Of a stretch of 64,000 bases of DNA, positions 1 through 9,838 are shown piece after piece. The DNA comes from Rugalucina vietnamica. Taxonomy: Eukaryota; Mollusca; Bivalvia; Lucinida; Lucinidae. Below the pieces are notes generated by a model that saw only the letters and a list, made by a program, of their open reading frames with translations, had not been told where the DNA came from and ran no database searches. The translations under genes were made by a program, and so were the position numbers. The stretch covers positions 50,578,760 through 50,642,759 of the forward strand of contig OZ024873.1 in the NCBI GenBank assembly GCA_964017185.1. Direction: 5' to 3'. Each line of letters begins with the position of its first letter. Positions within the stretch are counted from its first letter, which is position 1.

Positions 1-49
1 CTCTCGATTCGGAGTCAGACGCCCTACCACTACGCCACCGCGCTCCCTA
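1..49 (-). tRNA. partial tRNA-like body, Arg(CCG)-like, cut by window edge
   Basis: Read on the minus strand, the first 49 bases look like the 5' half of a tRNA. TGGCGTAGTGG matches the A-box consensus, and a possible anticodon loop CTCCGAA would give anticodon CCG. The anticodon stem TCTGA / TCGAG pairs poorly, so this may be a tRNA pseudogene or the head of a tRNA-derived SINE. The 3' half lies outside the window. Confidence 0.45.
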
Positions 50-160
50 AAAATAATTTTGTACCAGTCTTATATCAACTACATGTACGTATTTATTCTC
101 GACATGTGATTTTACGAAGCGACTGACTGAACCACTGCGACATGAAGTAATCTACGGAAC

Positions 161-184
161 GTGCGTGCGTGCGTGCGCGCGCGC

Positions 185-214
<30 letters not shown>
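161..214. repeat. (GTGC)n/(GC)n/(GT)n alternating purine-pyrimidine microsatellite
   Basis: About 54 bases of uninterrupted alternating purine-pyrimidine sequence: a GTGC tract, then GC repeats, then GT repeats. Such tracts can adopt Z-DNA and are length-polymorphic. Confidence 0.95.
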
Positions 215-217
<3 letters not shown>

Positions 218-1090
218 CGCGTAAAGAATATTGTCATCCTGTTTTAGGGTTAAGCAAGGTACGCGGCACGTTATGAAAAAACGAACTGTATGTTTCTTAT
301 AAGCATTCATTTTCTTTAAAATGATATTGTTTTAGTTTGAAGTTTAATTATATGTATTTGAATTCAACCAGATAAACATCACGCATAATTCAAGAGAATA
401 AATGAGGATCAGAAAGAAAGCCGTTGACTTGGGAAAAAAAAAATCCAAAAAATCGTAATTATCGCATTCAAAATGCTGAAATACTGTGGAAGGTCTACAA
501 AACCTCAACTTATTTGTATAGCTATGCAAAATGTAGCTAGGATATCGCACTTATCGTCTAATGGACTCAAAACGAAACATCAACCAAATAAATAACATCA
601 AGATTTCGAGTATCTGTTTGAAATACATGTATAAACATGCCAAAATAAATTATGTTCTCTCACGAGACAGCACGTGGAACTGTAGGTCTTACACCTAATA
701 AATATACATATATCTTTACAGTGCACTATTTGAGTTAGTGCCTACGTCCGCGGAAAACATTCAGTTTAAGTCGTTCAGGGTGGCTAACTTATCCTAGCCA
801 CATTATGCCTGTACAAGCCTTCAGTATATTCATATTTTCATGTCACCCAGAAAGAAATATTGACGTGAGGATAGATCAGCTCTTATACCAAAAATACGGT
901 CGAGCTCCCAATACAAGAGAAAACATACATGTAGGCTGCCGTCTCAAACTTCAATTCCTTTACGATTTAAGAATTTAATGTAGTAGGGCATTTCATGATT
1001 CTTGTATTTGCCAAAAAATATAATCAGCTGATAATATATGTTTTAATATTTGCAAAGCATTTTTGTCACAAGAGAGACAAATAAAGAAAA
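215..1090. other. AT-rich stretch without recognisable features
   Basis: No credible coding frame, RNA gene or repeat boundary was seen. The short open frames are at the length expected by chance in AT-rich DNA. Confidence 0.6.
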
Positions 1091-1096
1091 GAAAAA

Positions 1097-1176
1097 GGTG
1101 ATCCGTCCGGGACTCGAACCCAGGACTTTTCGCTTTCAACTCCAAGAACGCTACCCACTGAGCTACACAGCTACAC
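1097..1176 (-). tRNA. tRNA-like pseudogene or tRNA-derived SINE head
   Basis: On the minus strand, TAGCTCAGTGGGTAG matches an A box and D arm, and GGGTTCGAGTCCC is an excellent T arm and B box with a paired stem. The two candidate acceptor strands are not complementary and the anticodon arm is imperfect. It therefore carries both pol III promoter boxes but is unlikely to be a working tRNA. It sits about 220 bases upstream of an R3 repeat fragment. A tRNA-derived SINE is the most likely reading. Confidence 0.6.
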
Positions 1177-1394
1177 GTCCTAGACTGTTTCACTTTTTTG
1201 ACTCTCTTATTTAATTCGTCTTCGTCGGGCTATTGGTAGTTTTGACTAAGTAATTTTTCATATCGTCCCTCGTCTTCGTCTCAAATATGCCCTCACGAGT
1301 CGTCCCCAATCACACGGAAAGTCATAACCGCAAGCGCCAGCAGCATTTACGTTCAAAAGTGAAAAATGTCTAATAAGGGGTCCAACTGATTTCA

Positions 1395-1772
1395 TTTGCT
1401 CCGGAGTTAGTAAGTTATTCGGCGCCCAGGGGTAGCTTACTGAATCTGTGAGTCCTGGTTTTTTATTCATCAGGATGTTTATCTTGATTTATTTATTTGT
1501 TCTTGATGATTCATTGACTAGTTAGAGATTCACCACGAGGACCGAAGAACTAGCTAAATGTAATGAACTACTGCAGAAGCTGAGGGTGAGGTTATGGCTA
1601 TGTTAAATCGATTTAAGCCCGCCAGTAATTGTGTGTTATTGATCCTTCTGTGCTGGTTCGATTTGTTTTATTTCTTGGTGTTTGAAATTGTTGTGCTGTT
1701 GGCGCCTTATGTGTGTTTTCATATTTTAAGTTAAGTTAACGTAAGTGACTGGCCACCTATTGGGACCAGAGG
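1395..1772 (+). repeat. R3 fragment (3' region of a decayed retroelement)
   Basis: It shares runs such as TTTGCTCCGGAGT, GTAAGTTATTCGGCGCCCAG and GACTAGTTAGAGATTCACC with fragments near 13.2, 13.9 and 22.2 kb. In the 13-kb copy the same sequence follows a reverse transcriptase reading frame, so I interpret it as the 3' untranslated part of that element. It ends about 20 bases before the R1 repeat. Confidence 0.75.
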
Positions 1773-1790
1773 ACCAATGGTCCTGTAAAC

Positions 1791-3310
1791 GCTCACCTGA
1801 GATCTGCTGCATATACCAATAAACATGTATGAATATTATGGTATTTTATTCCAGTGCAGGGGCAGATGAAGCCCTTGGGCCATTTTCTTTTTTCTGAATC
1901 TTCAATATTCTGTCCATTTGCCAATTTCCTGCTGGCTTTTCCCTTCAAATGACATTTTAACAGTTTTCCCAATTCAAATGCATAGGCAACCCATGTTGAC
2001 CTTGCCATAAACTTAATCAAGGTCATCACAGGGTCCTGATTTATATATACATTAAAGTACTTTAGCCATCGATGCTTCATGCCAAGTTTCCTTGAAATCA
2101 GTCTATTGGTTTCAGAGAAGAAGGTTTTTGATGGGTTTTTACCATATATGGGCATGGCGGCCATCTTTGTCATGTGACCTAGATTATTTATATACACATT
2201 GATTCACCCATTTTATAGATGCTTCACAAAAAATTTGGCTTCGATTGGCCAAGCGGTTTCAGAGGAGAAGACGTTTGAATATTATGGAAATATACATGTA
2301 TATTGCCACGGGGTGGGGGCACATGAGCCCCTGGGGTCCAATTTTTTTCAGAATCATTAATATTCAGTCCTACTTCCCATTTCCTGCAAGACTTTCACTT
2401 TAAATTACATTTTAAAAGTTTTCCCCATTCCAATGCATTGGTGACCTATGTTGACCTTGCCGTAAAATAGGTCAAGGTCATCACAGGGTCATGATTTATA
2501 TATACATTGTAGTGCTTGAGCCATCAATGCTTCATGCCAAGTTTTGTTGAAATCGGTCCACCGGTTCTGGAGAAGAAGATTTTTGAAGGGTTTTTACTAT
2601 ATATGGGCATGGCGGCCATCTTGGTCATGTGACCTAAATTATTTATATACACATTGGTTCCCCCTTCCCATAGATGCTTCATGTAAAATTTGGCTTTGAT
2701 TGGCCAAGCGGTTTCAGAGAAGAAGATGTTTGAATATTATGATAATATACATGTTTATTGCCCCGGGGTGGGGGCGGATGAGCCACTGGTGCCCAATTTT
2801 TTTCAGAATCATTAATATTCAGTCCTACTGCTCATTTTCTGCAATATTTTTCCTTTAAATGACAATTTAACAATTTTTCCCATTCAAATGCAAAGGCGAC
2901 CTATGTTGACCTTGCCGTAAAATAGGTCAAGGTCACCGCAAGGTCATGATTTATATACACATTGTAGTGCTTGAGTCATCGATGCTTCATGCCAATTTGG
3001 TTGAAATCGGTCCAGTGGTTCCGGAGAAGAAGATTTTTGAAGGGTTTTTACCATATATGGGCATGGCGGCCATCTTGGTCATGTGACCTGGATTATTTAT
3101 ATACACATTGGTTCCCCCTTCCCATAGATGCTTCATGTAAAATTTGGCTTTGATTGGCCAAGCGGTTTCAGAGAAGAAGATCTTTGAAAATTGTGGACGA
3201 CGGAAGGACGGACGACGGACGACGGACGGACGACGGACGACGGACGGACGGACGGACGACGGAGCATGGGTATACTATAAGCTCACGTGAGCCTGACGGC
3301 TCAGGTGAGC
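1791..3310 (+). mobile_element. R1 composite repeat, full copy with 11-bp terminal inverted repeats
   Basis: The ends are GCTCACCTGAG at 1791-1801 and its reverse complement CTCAGGTGAGC at 3300-3310. The interior is three tandem, diverged copies of a roughly 450-bp unit starting at 1830, 2276 and 2731. Each contains GGTCAAGGTCATCACAGGGT-like, TTGAAATCGGTCC and ATATATGGGCATGGCGGCCA-like blocks. The third unit runs into a GGACGAC minisatellite and then a terminal hairpin at 3281-3310. No transposase frame is present, so it is non-autonomous. I recognise this architecture as common in bivalve genomes, but I cannot name the family. Confidence 0.8.
3190..3263 (+). repeat. GGACGAC/GGACG minisatellite inside R1
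   Basis: An irregular tandem array of GGAC and GACGAC words fills these bases, just before the terminal hairpin of R1. Confidence 0.9.
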
Positions 3311-3319
3311 TAAAAATAG

Positions 3320-3658
3320 TAGATCAGCTGGCTAACTATCACTCCGCTCCACTTCGGTACCTCGTTCCACTTCCCTGACAGCTTAGCATAGGTTGCATTT
3401 AAATCAATGTCCAACTGATTGCGGATTTCATAGCGACATGCAGCTATGTTATTTTGCTATTAATCGCATTAGTTTTGTTATGTATTTGTACCAGTGCCGA
3501 CGATCTTCCATTGAAGATATAAAATTGCCTAAAACGTTTAAATTAATGTAGAAAAACAAAAGATTTTCGACTTTGAGTAGAATGTTTATAATTTATTTCA
3601 TATATGCAAGAAAAGATCTAACATAAGTTTTAATAAGTAAACACAAATTTGCAGCTTT
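3320..3658 (+). repeat. R2 repeat copy A, left part
   Basis: It begins TAGATCAGCTGGCTAAC and is alignable along its length with a second copy at 6904-7423, sharing GACAGCTTAGCATAGGTTGC. It stops at TTT (3656-3658), where the CACTA transposon starts, and resumes after that element at 8708. Confidence 0.75.
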
Positions 3659-3842
3659 CACTACTGCAATCCTGTTAAAATACCATGAATGACCCATGAA
3701 TATACCAAAAAACCATTAAAAGGAGCCATTAGTCTTCGCAGAAAAAAAATAATGGGTAAAACCTCCAGCCACTAAAATGCTAACTTATGGCCATTAATTC
3801 AAAATTTTACCATTAAAAAGACATGGAATGCAGATTAATATA

Positions 3843-5043
3843 CAGCTCGGTTTCAAAAATAGCATACCCCTGCAATGTCGCAAAATAAATTGACCTCTTC
3901 ATCTTCTTTGCATCGATCATTGTTTGAGGACTGTTGACCTGGTTCAAATGAAACTTCTACATTTTGTGCATATGTTTATGTGTGTTAAAATGGTATTGAA
4001 TATATATTGACCATGAGCAGTCCGATCGGACAGGAAGCTGTATTTGGAGTATACCAAAATTCTGACAGATTAAAAGTCAAGTTTTCAAGTTTGGGCGATT
4101 GGTATGATGTACGTACTGTGAATATTGCCACTTTCTGACCTCAGTGCTATTCATGGACATCTATTTTAGATACATTAAAACTTGCACCACAATATGCTTT
4201 TCATTTTAAGTACTGAAATAATGATTAAATAGACGCGTATCCTTTCATTACAGGCGTGTGTTAAGGAAGCAAAACTGCTATTACTGACAATTTACATATT
4301 ACTGTGTTCTCTTGTGCCAGATATTTGTTTCGTTGGCGTTTCTCTGTGATGATTTTCTTTTATAAACCGTCTTGATAAGATGACCAGTCACAGTGTTTCA
4401 ATCAAATATATTCACATACCAACAAATGTCTTTGGTTAATACATAATGTTTAAGAAGGTCATGGCATTACTTCAACATTGCCATAGGCATATGCGCATTG
4501 CATGGGACACAATTCTATAGAAACTATCTATAAAAAATCATTACGATTATTACTGCTATTCTCAGATGCAAATTCATAAAACTGAATATTTTTGAAGAGA
4601 ATTTTTGAGCGAAAAACATGCATTTGCAAGGTACTTGCATACAAGGTAGTGGGTACGTTGAACTTCCACTTTCTGATTCAGTACTGTTTCGAGTGTGGTG
4701 CAAGTTTTAAGATGTCTCAAATAGGTGTCAATGCATAGCATTTAGGTCATAAAGTGACAAAGTTCACAGTAAGTACACCATACCAATCATCTAAACTTGA
4801 AAACTTGACTTTAAATCTGTCAGAATTTTGGTATATGCCAAAGGCAGCTTCCTGTCCAATCGGTCTGCTCATGAGCAATATAAAATTGATACCATTTCAA
4901 CACACATAGCCATATGCACAAAATGTAGAAGTTTCATTCGTACCAGCTTAATAACCAGCAAGCAATGATTGATTCAATGAAGGTGAAGAGGTCAATTTAT
5001 TTTGCGACATTGCAGGGGTATGTTACTTTTTGAAACCGAGCTG
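3843..5043. mobile_element. 1.2-kb foldback element with ~360-bp inverted arms, flanked by TA
   Basis: The left arm (about 3843-4195) is the diverged reverse complement of the right arm (about 4685-5043). Both ends read CAGCTCGGTTTCA, and inner blocks such as CAATGTCGCAAAATAAATTG and ATTCTGACAGATT are shared. The element is bounded by TA at 3841-3842 and TA at 5044-5045, as for Tc1/mariner-like insertions. It lies inside the CACTA element. No coding frame is seen. Confidence 0.8.
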
Positions 5044-5094
5044 TAATGTTGCAGCATAAAAGTATAGGCATTAAAAAAGTAATGGGCCATTACT

Positions 5095-5990
5095 TCTTGT
5101 TTTAGCTTTAATCATGCCCATCAACTACCATGAACATTTATTCATACCCATCAATCCACCAATGAATGATGGCCATTAAATACAAAAAAGTAACAAATAA
5201 TGGCCATAATAAAGATTGCTAAAAGTCATTGGCATTAAAAACCTATGGCGATTAATCATGGCCATAAATATATCATTGAATTCTGCATCAGGCCATTCAT
5301 GGGGCAATAACTTTGTTTGTAATGGGGATGAAAGTAATACTGAGAAAAGTTTCAACTTCTTTCATTTAGATTTGTGCCCATTAACTACCATGAACATTTA
5401 TTCATGCCCATCAATCACCAACTGATGATGGCCATTAAATTCCAAACAGAAACAAATAATGGCCATTTTAAAAGTTGCTAAAAATCATTGGCATTAAAAA
5501 ACTCTTGATGATTAATTATGGCCATTAATATATCATTGAATTCTGAATCAGACCATTGATGGGCATTCACTTTGTTTGTAATGGGGATGAAAGAAATACT
5601 GAGGAAAGTTTCAACTTCTTTGATTTTGATTCATGCCCATTAACCACAATGACAATTTATTCATGCCCATCAATCACCCACTAATGATGGCCACTAAATA
5701 CCAAACAGTAACAAATAATGGCCATTATAAAAGTTGCTAAAATCATAGACATTAAAAAAACTCTTTACGATTAATTAAGGCCATTAATATTATCATGGAA
5801 TTCTGAATTAGATCATTCATGGGCATTAACTGTGTTTGTAATTGGGATGAATAAAATACATAAAGGTTTTAACTTCTTTCATTTTGATTCATGCCCATTA
5901 ACTACCATGAACATTAATTTATAAACTACCATGAACATTTCTTCAAGCCAAGCAATCACCCATGAAAGATGCTTACTGATTACCCATAAT
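5095..5990 (+). repeat. 259-bp tandem repeat, ~3.4 copies, inside the CACTA element
   Basis: TYAACTACCATGAACA-type anchors start at 5121, 5381, 5640 (diverged) and 5898, giving periods of 260, 259 and 258. Each unit carries several ATGGCCATTA or ATGCCCATTAA words plus TTTGTTTGTAATGGGGATGA. The last unit is partial. Confidence 0.85.
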
Positions 5991-6228
5991 TACTGCAGCT
6001 GGTGTTGTGCCGTGTGGCGGCCCTAAAAAGTCGCCCCGTACATCATCCATAGTGCAGATTATATTTTTCTTTTGATCCTTTGGGATCAGTGAATATATTT
6101 GGAGTATTTCAAATACTTTGTACGTTAAGAATCATCTTCTTAACAGTATTTTGTTTATTTGACCCCTTTGGGAATATGAGTCTTTGATTTAGACTACACA
6201 GATGTAAATTCTTGAAATTGCAGCAATA

Positions 6229-6600
6229 ATGTCTGGCTTTCGCTACCAGTTTTGTAAAGGGTCACTGATGAAGGTTCATTACCCGAAATTGTACAATATG
6301 GCCCATCTTGCTTTGAATGTTTTACTGCTTCCAAAGGATCTAACAATTATTTTTATTTACTGGTTACCCATAATCCCATGTCATCTGACCTCACTTCCTT
6401 TTCCTGTTTCACATACTTTTAGAAAGTAAACAGATATCTAGTCTGAACAAATCTTCAAATATCTAAGGCATCAGAATGCCTACAAACAAGAAACTTGAAG
6501 AATAAACTGCAGACAGGCTAAGAGATGCTAACAGGAAGAGAAAACTGCAGAAACATTGATGGAAAATGGTCAAGGCAAAGCTTATGTAGAAAATTGTGCG
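6229..6600 (+). pseudogene. possible decayed transposase C-terminal fragment
   Basis: The frame at 6229-6429 includes VHYPKLYNMAHLALNVLLLP, which resembles the start of the C-terminal dimerisation segment of hAT-like and related transposases. The expected following motif is absent. Further on, a frame containing TADRLRDANRKRKLQ is interrupted by stops. CTTGCAGGTAAGC nearby (about 6684-6696) resembles fused splice sites. This could be the wreck of the transposon's own gene or a chance resemblance. Confidence 0.2.
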
Positions 6601-6903
6601 GAATGAAATTCAATGAACATTTCTGGAAAGATGAATTGATATAAGCTAGGACTTGTAAAAACGAAATTGTTACACTTGCTGCCTTGCAGGTAAGCATTTT
6701 AGAAGAACTTTGATGCTAATTTGCTAAAACATGAACATTTGTACATGTTGCTCTTATTTAGCACACTGCAGAAGTGTCTGGTTGGTGTTGGGGTTGTTAG
6801 ATTCCATATTCTGGCCTGAATTTCATTTCAGAGACACTTTCTGGGTACATCCTTCCAATTCAAACAGGCCATTGAAACAACCAAATAGATGGTAGAAAAA
6901 CCC

Positions 6904-7423
6904 TAGATCAGCTGGCTAACCTGCACTCCGATACACTTCGTGACCTCGTTTCTCTCCCGTGACAGCTTAGCATAGGTTGCCTTTAAACTATGGTCGAACA
7001 GATTATGGATTTCGTAAGAAGCTTATAGCTGCTTTATTTCGTGATAATTGTTTGTTATGTTTTGTTAGAAAATGCATAAATCCTTTAGTAAACATCTGGT
7101 TAGCCTCTAGAATTTCAATAAATTTGCTAAAAAACAATCGATTTTCTACTTTGTGCCCCATTATTTTACAGTTGTCTCCCCTAATCTATTTATAGACGTA
7201 TGCGATATTTTCCACAGAAAACACATTTTAATCAATTTGCGTAATTTTATATCTGGAATATTTATAAATTAAGTCCTATCAGTCAGAAAAGCTATAACAT
7301 AACATACTTATCAATTTCTTTAGAGTCTTCAATGATGTTTTATTTTCGACCAAGGGCTCAATAGAAGTCATTTCCGTCGGTATGGATAGGTCTAACGGAA
7401 TACTGCTGGAAATATTCCGTCTA
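6904..7423 (+). repeat. R2 repeat copy B, uninterrupted at the CACTA insertion point
   Basis: It starts TAGATCAGCTGGCTAAC and ends with a block that includes TATTTTCGACCAAGGGCT and ATTTCCGTCGGTATGGA, then AATATTCCGTCTA. It matches copy A on both sides of the CACTA element, so around 7335-7345 it supplies the pre-insertion arrangement. Confidence 0.75.
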
Positions 7424-7680
7424 AGCAAACCCATTCTCTCCCTTTATTGATTGCAACTGTGTTGGTTGTTCTCAGTAGCAATTTGCTTATATGACTCCTT
7501 GCTCTTTATTAATAGTCCTAAGCTCTTGATAGCTCTTTCACCATGTTAAGATTTGGCAATTAAGTCTAGCAATAATGTGCATGAAAGCCATAATATTATT
7601 TAACAGTAATTCTTGATTCAGGGCTCTTGTCAGAATCTACACTGCACAGCCTATGGACATGGTCTAGATTAATGGCCTAT
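7424..7680. other. interior of CACTA element, nothing recognised
   Basis: AT-rich sequence with no repeat or coding frame I could identify. Confidence 0.5.
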
Positions 7681-8696
7681 ATAACAGTCCCTTCCCCCAT
7701 TTCATAATGGCCATTATTTTTGTTGCTATTATTTTCGGCCCATTACTGGACCTGTCCCCCGCCCTTTTTTTTGGACATTTATAATTAAATGCCCATTTAC
7801 TACATTTAAATTGGGGGATTATGGACATGATTTAGATTAATGTCCATTTTTGACCATTACACATTTGATGCCCATTAACCACATTTACCGGGTAACAATA
7901 ATGGACATGACAATTTGATGGCCATTAGCATCCCCCTCCAAAATAAATTATAATGGCTCCATTGTTTGGTCATAAATTATTTAATGCCCATTAACCACAT
8001 TTTAGGGTAACAATAATGGACATGGGGTATATTATAATGGGCATTAAAAATTTCCAATGCCCATCATTTTTGGCTCATTGCTGGGATTCTTTCCCATTGT
8101 TTAACCATTAGAAAATTCATGCCCATTAACAACATTTAATGGGTAAACAATAATGGGCATGGTTTGGCTATGAAAAAATGCAGTTAGATTTTTATGGCCA
8201 TTTCCAGGCAGGTATTTTGACCATGAACCTGCCATTTTTTTTTTAATGCCCATTTAATTTTTTGAGGGTTTATGGATAATGGGCATGGTTTAGCAATGGA
8301 ATAAATCTCTTTCCCATTAATCCAAACTCATGCCCATCACAATGTCGCTTTTAGTGGCCACTGCCCATTAAATGATGCCATGAAAAATAGTAATGGGTCA
8401 TGACTTTAGCAATTATAAAAAATCATGGCTACCATTAAAAAATTAATGCCCATCAGTATTCAGTTTTGTAATGGTCATTATTTCCCCAGTAATTAATCCT
8501 GAAAAAGTAATGGTGGCATTCGTCCATTAATGGCCATGAATTACTTCTGTAATGGGCATAACTCTCCCATTAAGATAATTTAATGGTATATTAATGGCAT
8601 TTTGATGGATTATTAATGCCCATCACAATGTCGCTTTTAATGGGTGATGTTAATGGCTAAAGCCATGAGTTTTTCATGGCTGATTCATGGTTGTTC
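7681..8696. repeat. right subterminal repeat region of the CACTA element
   Basis: Dozens of short ATGGCCAT, ATGCCCATTAA and TTAATGGGCAT words occur in both orientations, more densely than anywhere else in the window. ATGCCCATCACAATGTCGCT occurs twice, near 8331 and 8618. Words of this kind at CACTA ends are typically transposase-binding sites, though binding here is inference. Confidence 0.8.
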
Positions 8697-8707
8697 TTGC
8701 AGTAGTG

Positions 8708-8805
8708 TTTGTTTAATTTTCATTTTCGACCAAGGGCTGAATATATCCCATTTCCGTCGGTATGGAGAGGTTAAACGGAATACCGATGGAAATATTCCGT
8801 CTAGG
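8708..8805 (+). repeat. R2 repeat copy A, right part
   Basis: It continues the copy interrupted at 3658, with CATTTTCGACCAAGGGCTGA and a self-complementary block CCGTCGGTAT / ATACCGATGG, ending CCGTCTA. It matches copy B at 7340-7423. Confidence 0.75.
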
Positions 8806-8955
8806 AAAATAGCTGCTCAATTGGCTTACGAAATGTTTTCTTGGTATCAGTACCTGATTGTTGGTTTGTTTTTCCCACCTCGGTTTTTGGTGTGGGAAAC
8901 TTTTTCTGATTGCACCTTTTCCTGATCTTTGTCTACTCGTACCTTTTTAACACCA
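8806..8955 (+). repeat. R3 fragment
   Basis: It contains TAGCTGCTCA, CAGTACCTGATTGTTGG and a TGTGGGAAACTTTTTCTGAT block shared with the fragments at 14.1-14.25 kb, 19.5-19.65 kb and (reversed) 21.8-22.0 kb. It directly abuts R2. Confidence 0.7.
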
Positions 8956-9699
8956 AATGTAACTTTACACTTTGCATTCCTAAATTTATCTTCATTCGTT
9001 TTAAATTGTAACAAAGTATGTATTGAAGTGTATATCTCCAACACGTATCGGAGCATAATGCAAGTTAAACGGTCGAAATAACTTTTGCCTGTGCTTCCAT
9101 TAAAAGCACAAAATTTGCATTTTCGCAAAAAGGGCTTTGGACCTGAAAACATCACTCCTGTGTTGTTCGAGCGGGAAAATTCGAATTAATTTGAACTTAA
9201 ATAAGCAATACAATAACATCTCTTAAAGACTTTGTCTTCAAACTTTAAAATTGTTAATTCATAAAACTACAGTGACACTTCAGAAGTGAGTGCGATTTGG
9301 AAAAAAAAACACGTTATTTTGACCCCGTGCATGCTTTAAGGGGACGTGCGGCAGCATTCTGTCATTAAAATCCTTATCATTTTGCTTACTTCATGTGTAA
9401 TTGATCGCGCTTAAATACATATCAAACACTATATAAATATTACACACATATACCCGAAAAAACTACCTACAAAAACAGTGTAAAGTTACTTATGGCTTCC
9501 AGTATACGTTTGTTCACCATACAGTGAAAACTAAAATTTCATTTCTTACATGTATGTTTTTACTTTTACAGTATCAATTAAGTTTCAGATGCTCACATAT
9601 AGGATATTTAGTATTAAAACGTAAAATTAGCACATAACGTCATTGCGATACACGATCCACGTCACGTCACGTCAACATAAGTATTAAACAAGCGGCGCT
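8956..9699. other. AT-rich stretch, nothing recognised
   Basis: No credible coding or RNA feature was seen. A short direct repeat CACGTCACGTCACGTC lies near 9660. Confidence 0.5.
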
Positions 9700-9838
9700 C
9701 ATCAGGAAAATATGTCCATGAAAAGTATACCCCTAAACCCCCAATTTTATATTGTGAAAATGGGCTTTACAGGGATATAATTATTATTTTTTATTATTTT
9801 TGCTCCAACACATAGATTGTGGATACTCTTTAGAACCA
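9700..9838 (-). mobile_element. double-hairpin element, truncated copy
   Basis: Contains a diverged small hairpin (TAAACCCCC...GGGCTTTA region), then TTATTTTTGCTCCAACACAT and TAGATTGTGGATAC, as in the copies at 14.7, 25.4, 26.0 and 28.7 kb. The large hairpin is cut off after TTAGAACC, so its second arm is missing. Orientation is the same as the 28.7-kb copy. Confidence 0.7.

Larger units (their letters stand above)
3659..8707. mobile_element. EnSpm/CACTA-type DNA transposon, non-autonomous
   Basis: The termini are CACTACTGCAA at 3659-3669 and TTGCAGTAGTG at 8697-8707, a perfect 11-bp inverted repeat beginning with CACTA. Directly outside lie TTT (3656-3658) and TTT (8708-8710), the 3-bp target duplication expected for this superfamily. 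Both subterminal regions are dense in ATGGCCATTAA / ATGCCCATTAA words in both orientations, resembling the multiple transposase-binding sites known at CACTA ends. No transposase-length frame exists. The body contains a nested foldback element, a 259-bp tandem repeat, an R2 copy and a possible transposase-tail relic. The CACTA assignment rests on termini and duplication only. Confidence 0.85.

Noticed and set aside
1793..2197. 134-codon minus-strand frame as a gene
   Set aside because: It lies wholly in the first unit of the R1 repeat, is not open in the other units and shows no domain.
8847..9155. 102-codon minus-strand frame as a gene
   Set aside because: Its downstream third is R3 repeat sequence and no domain is visible.
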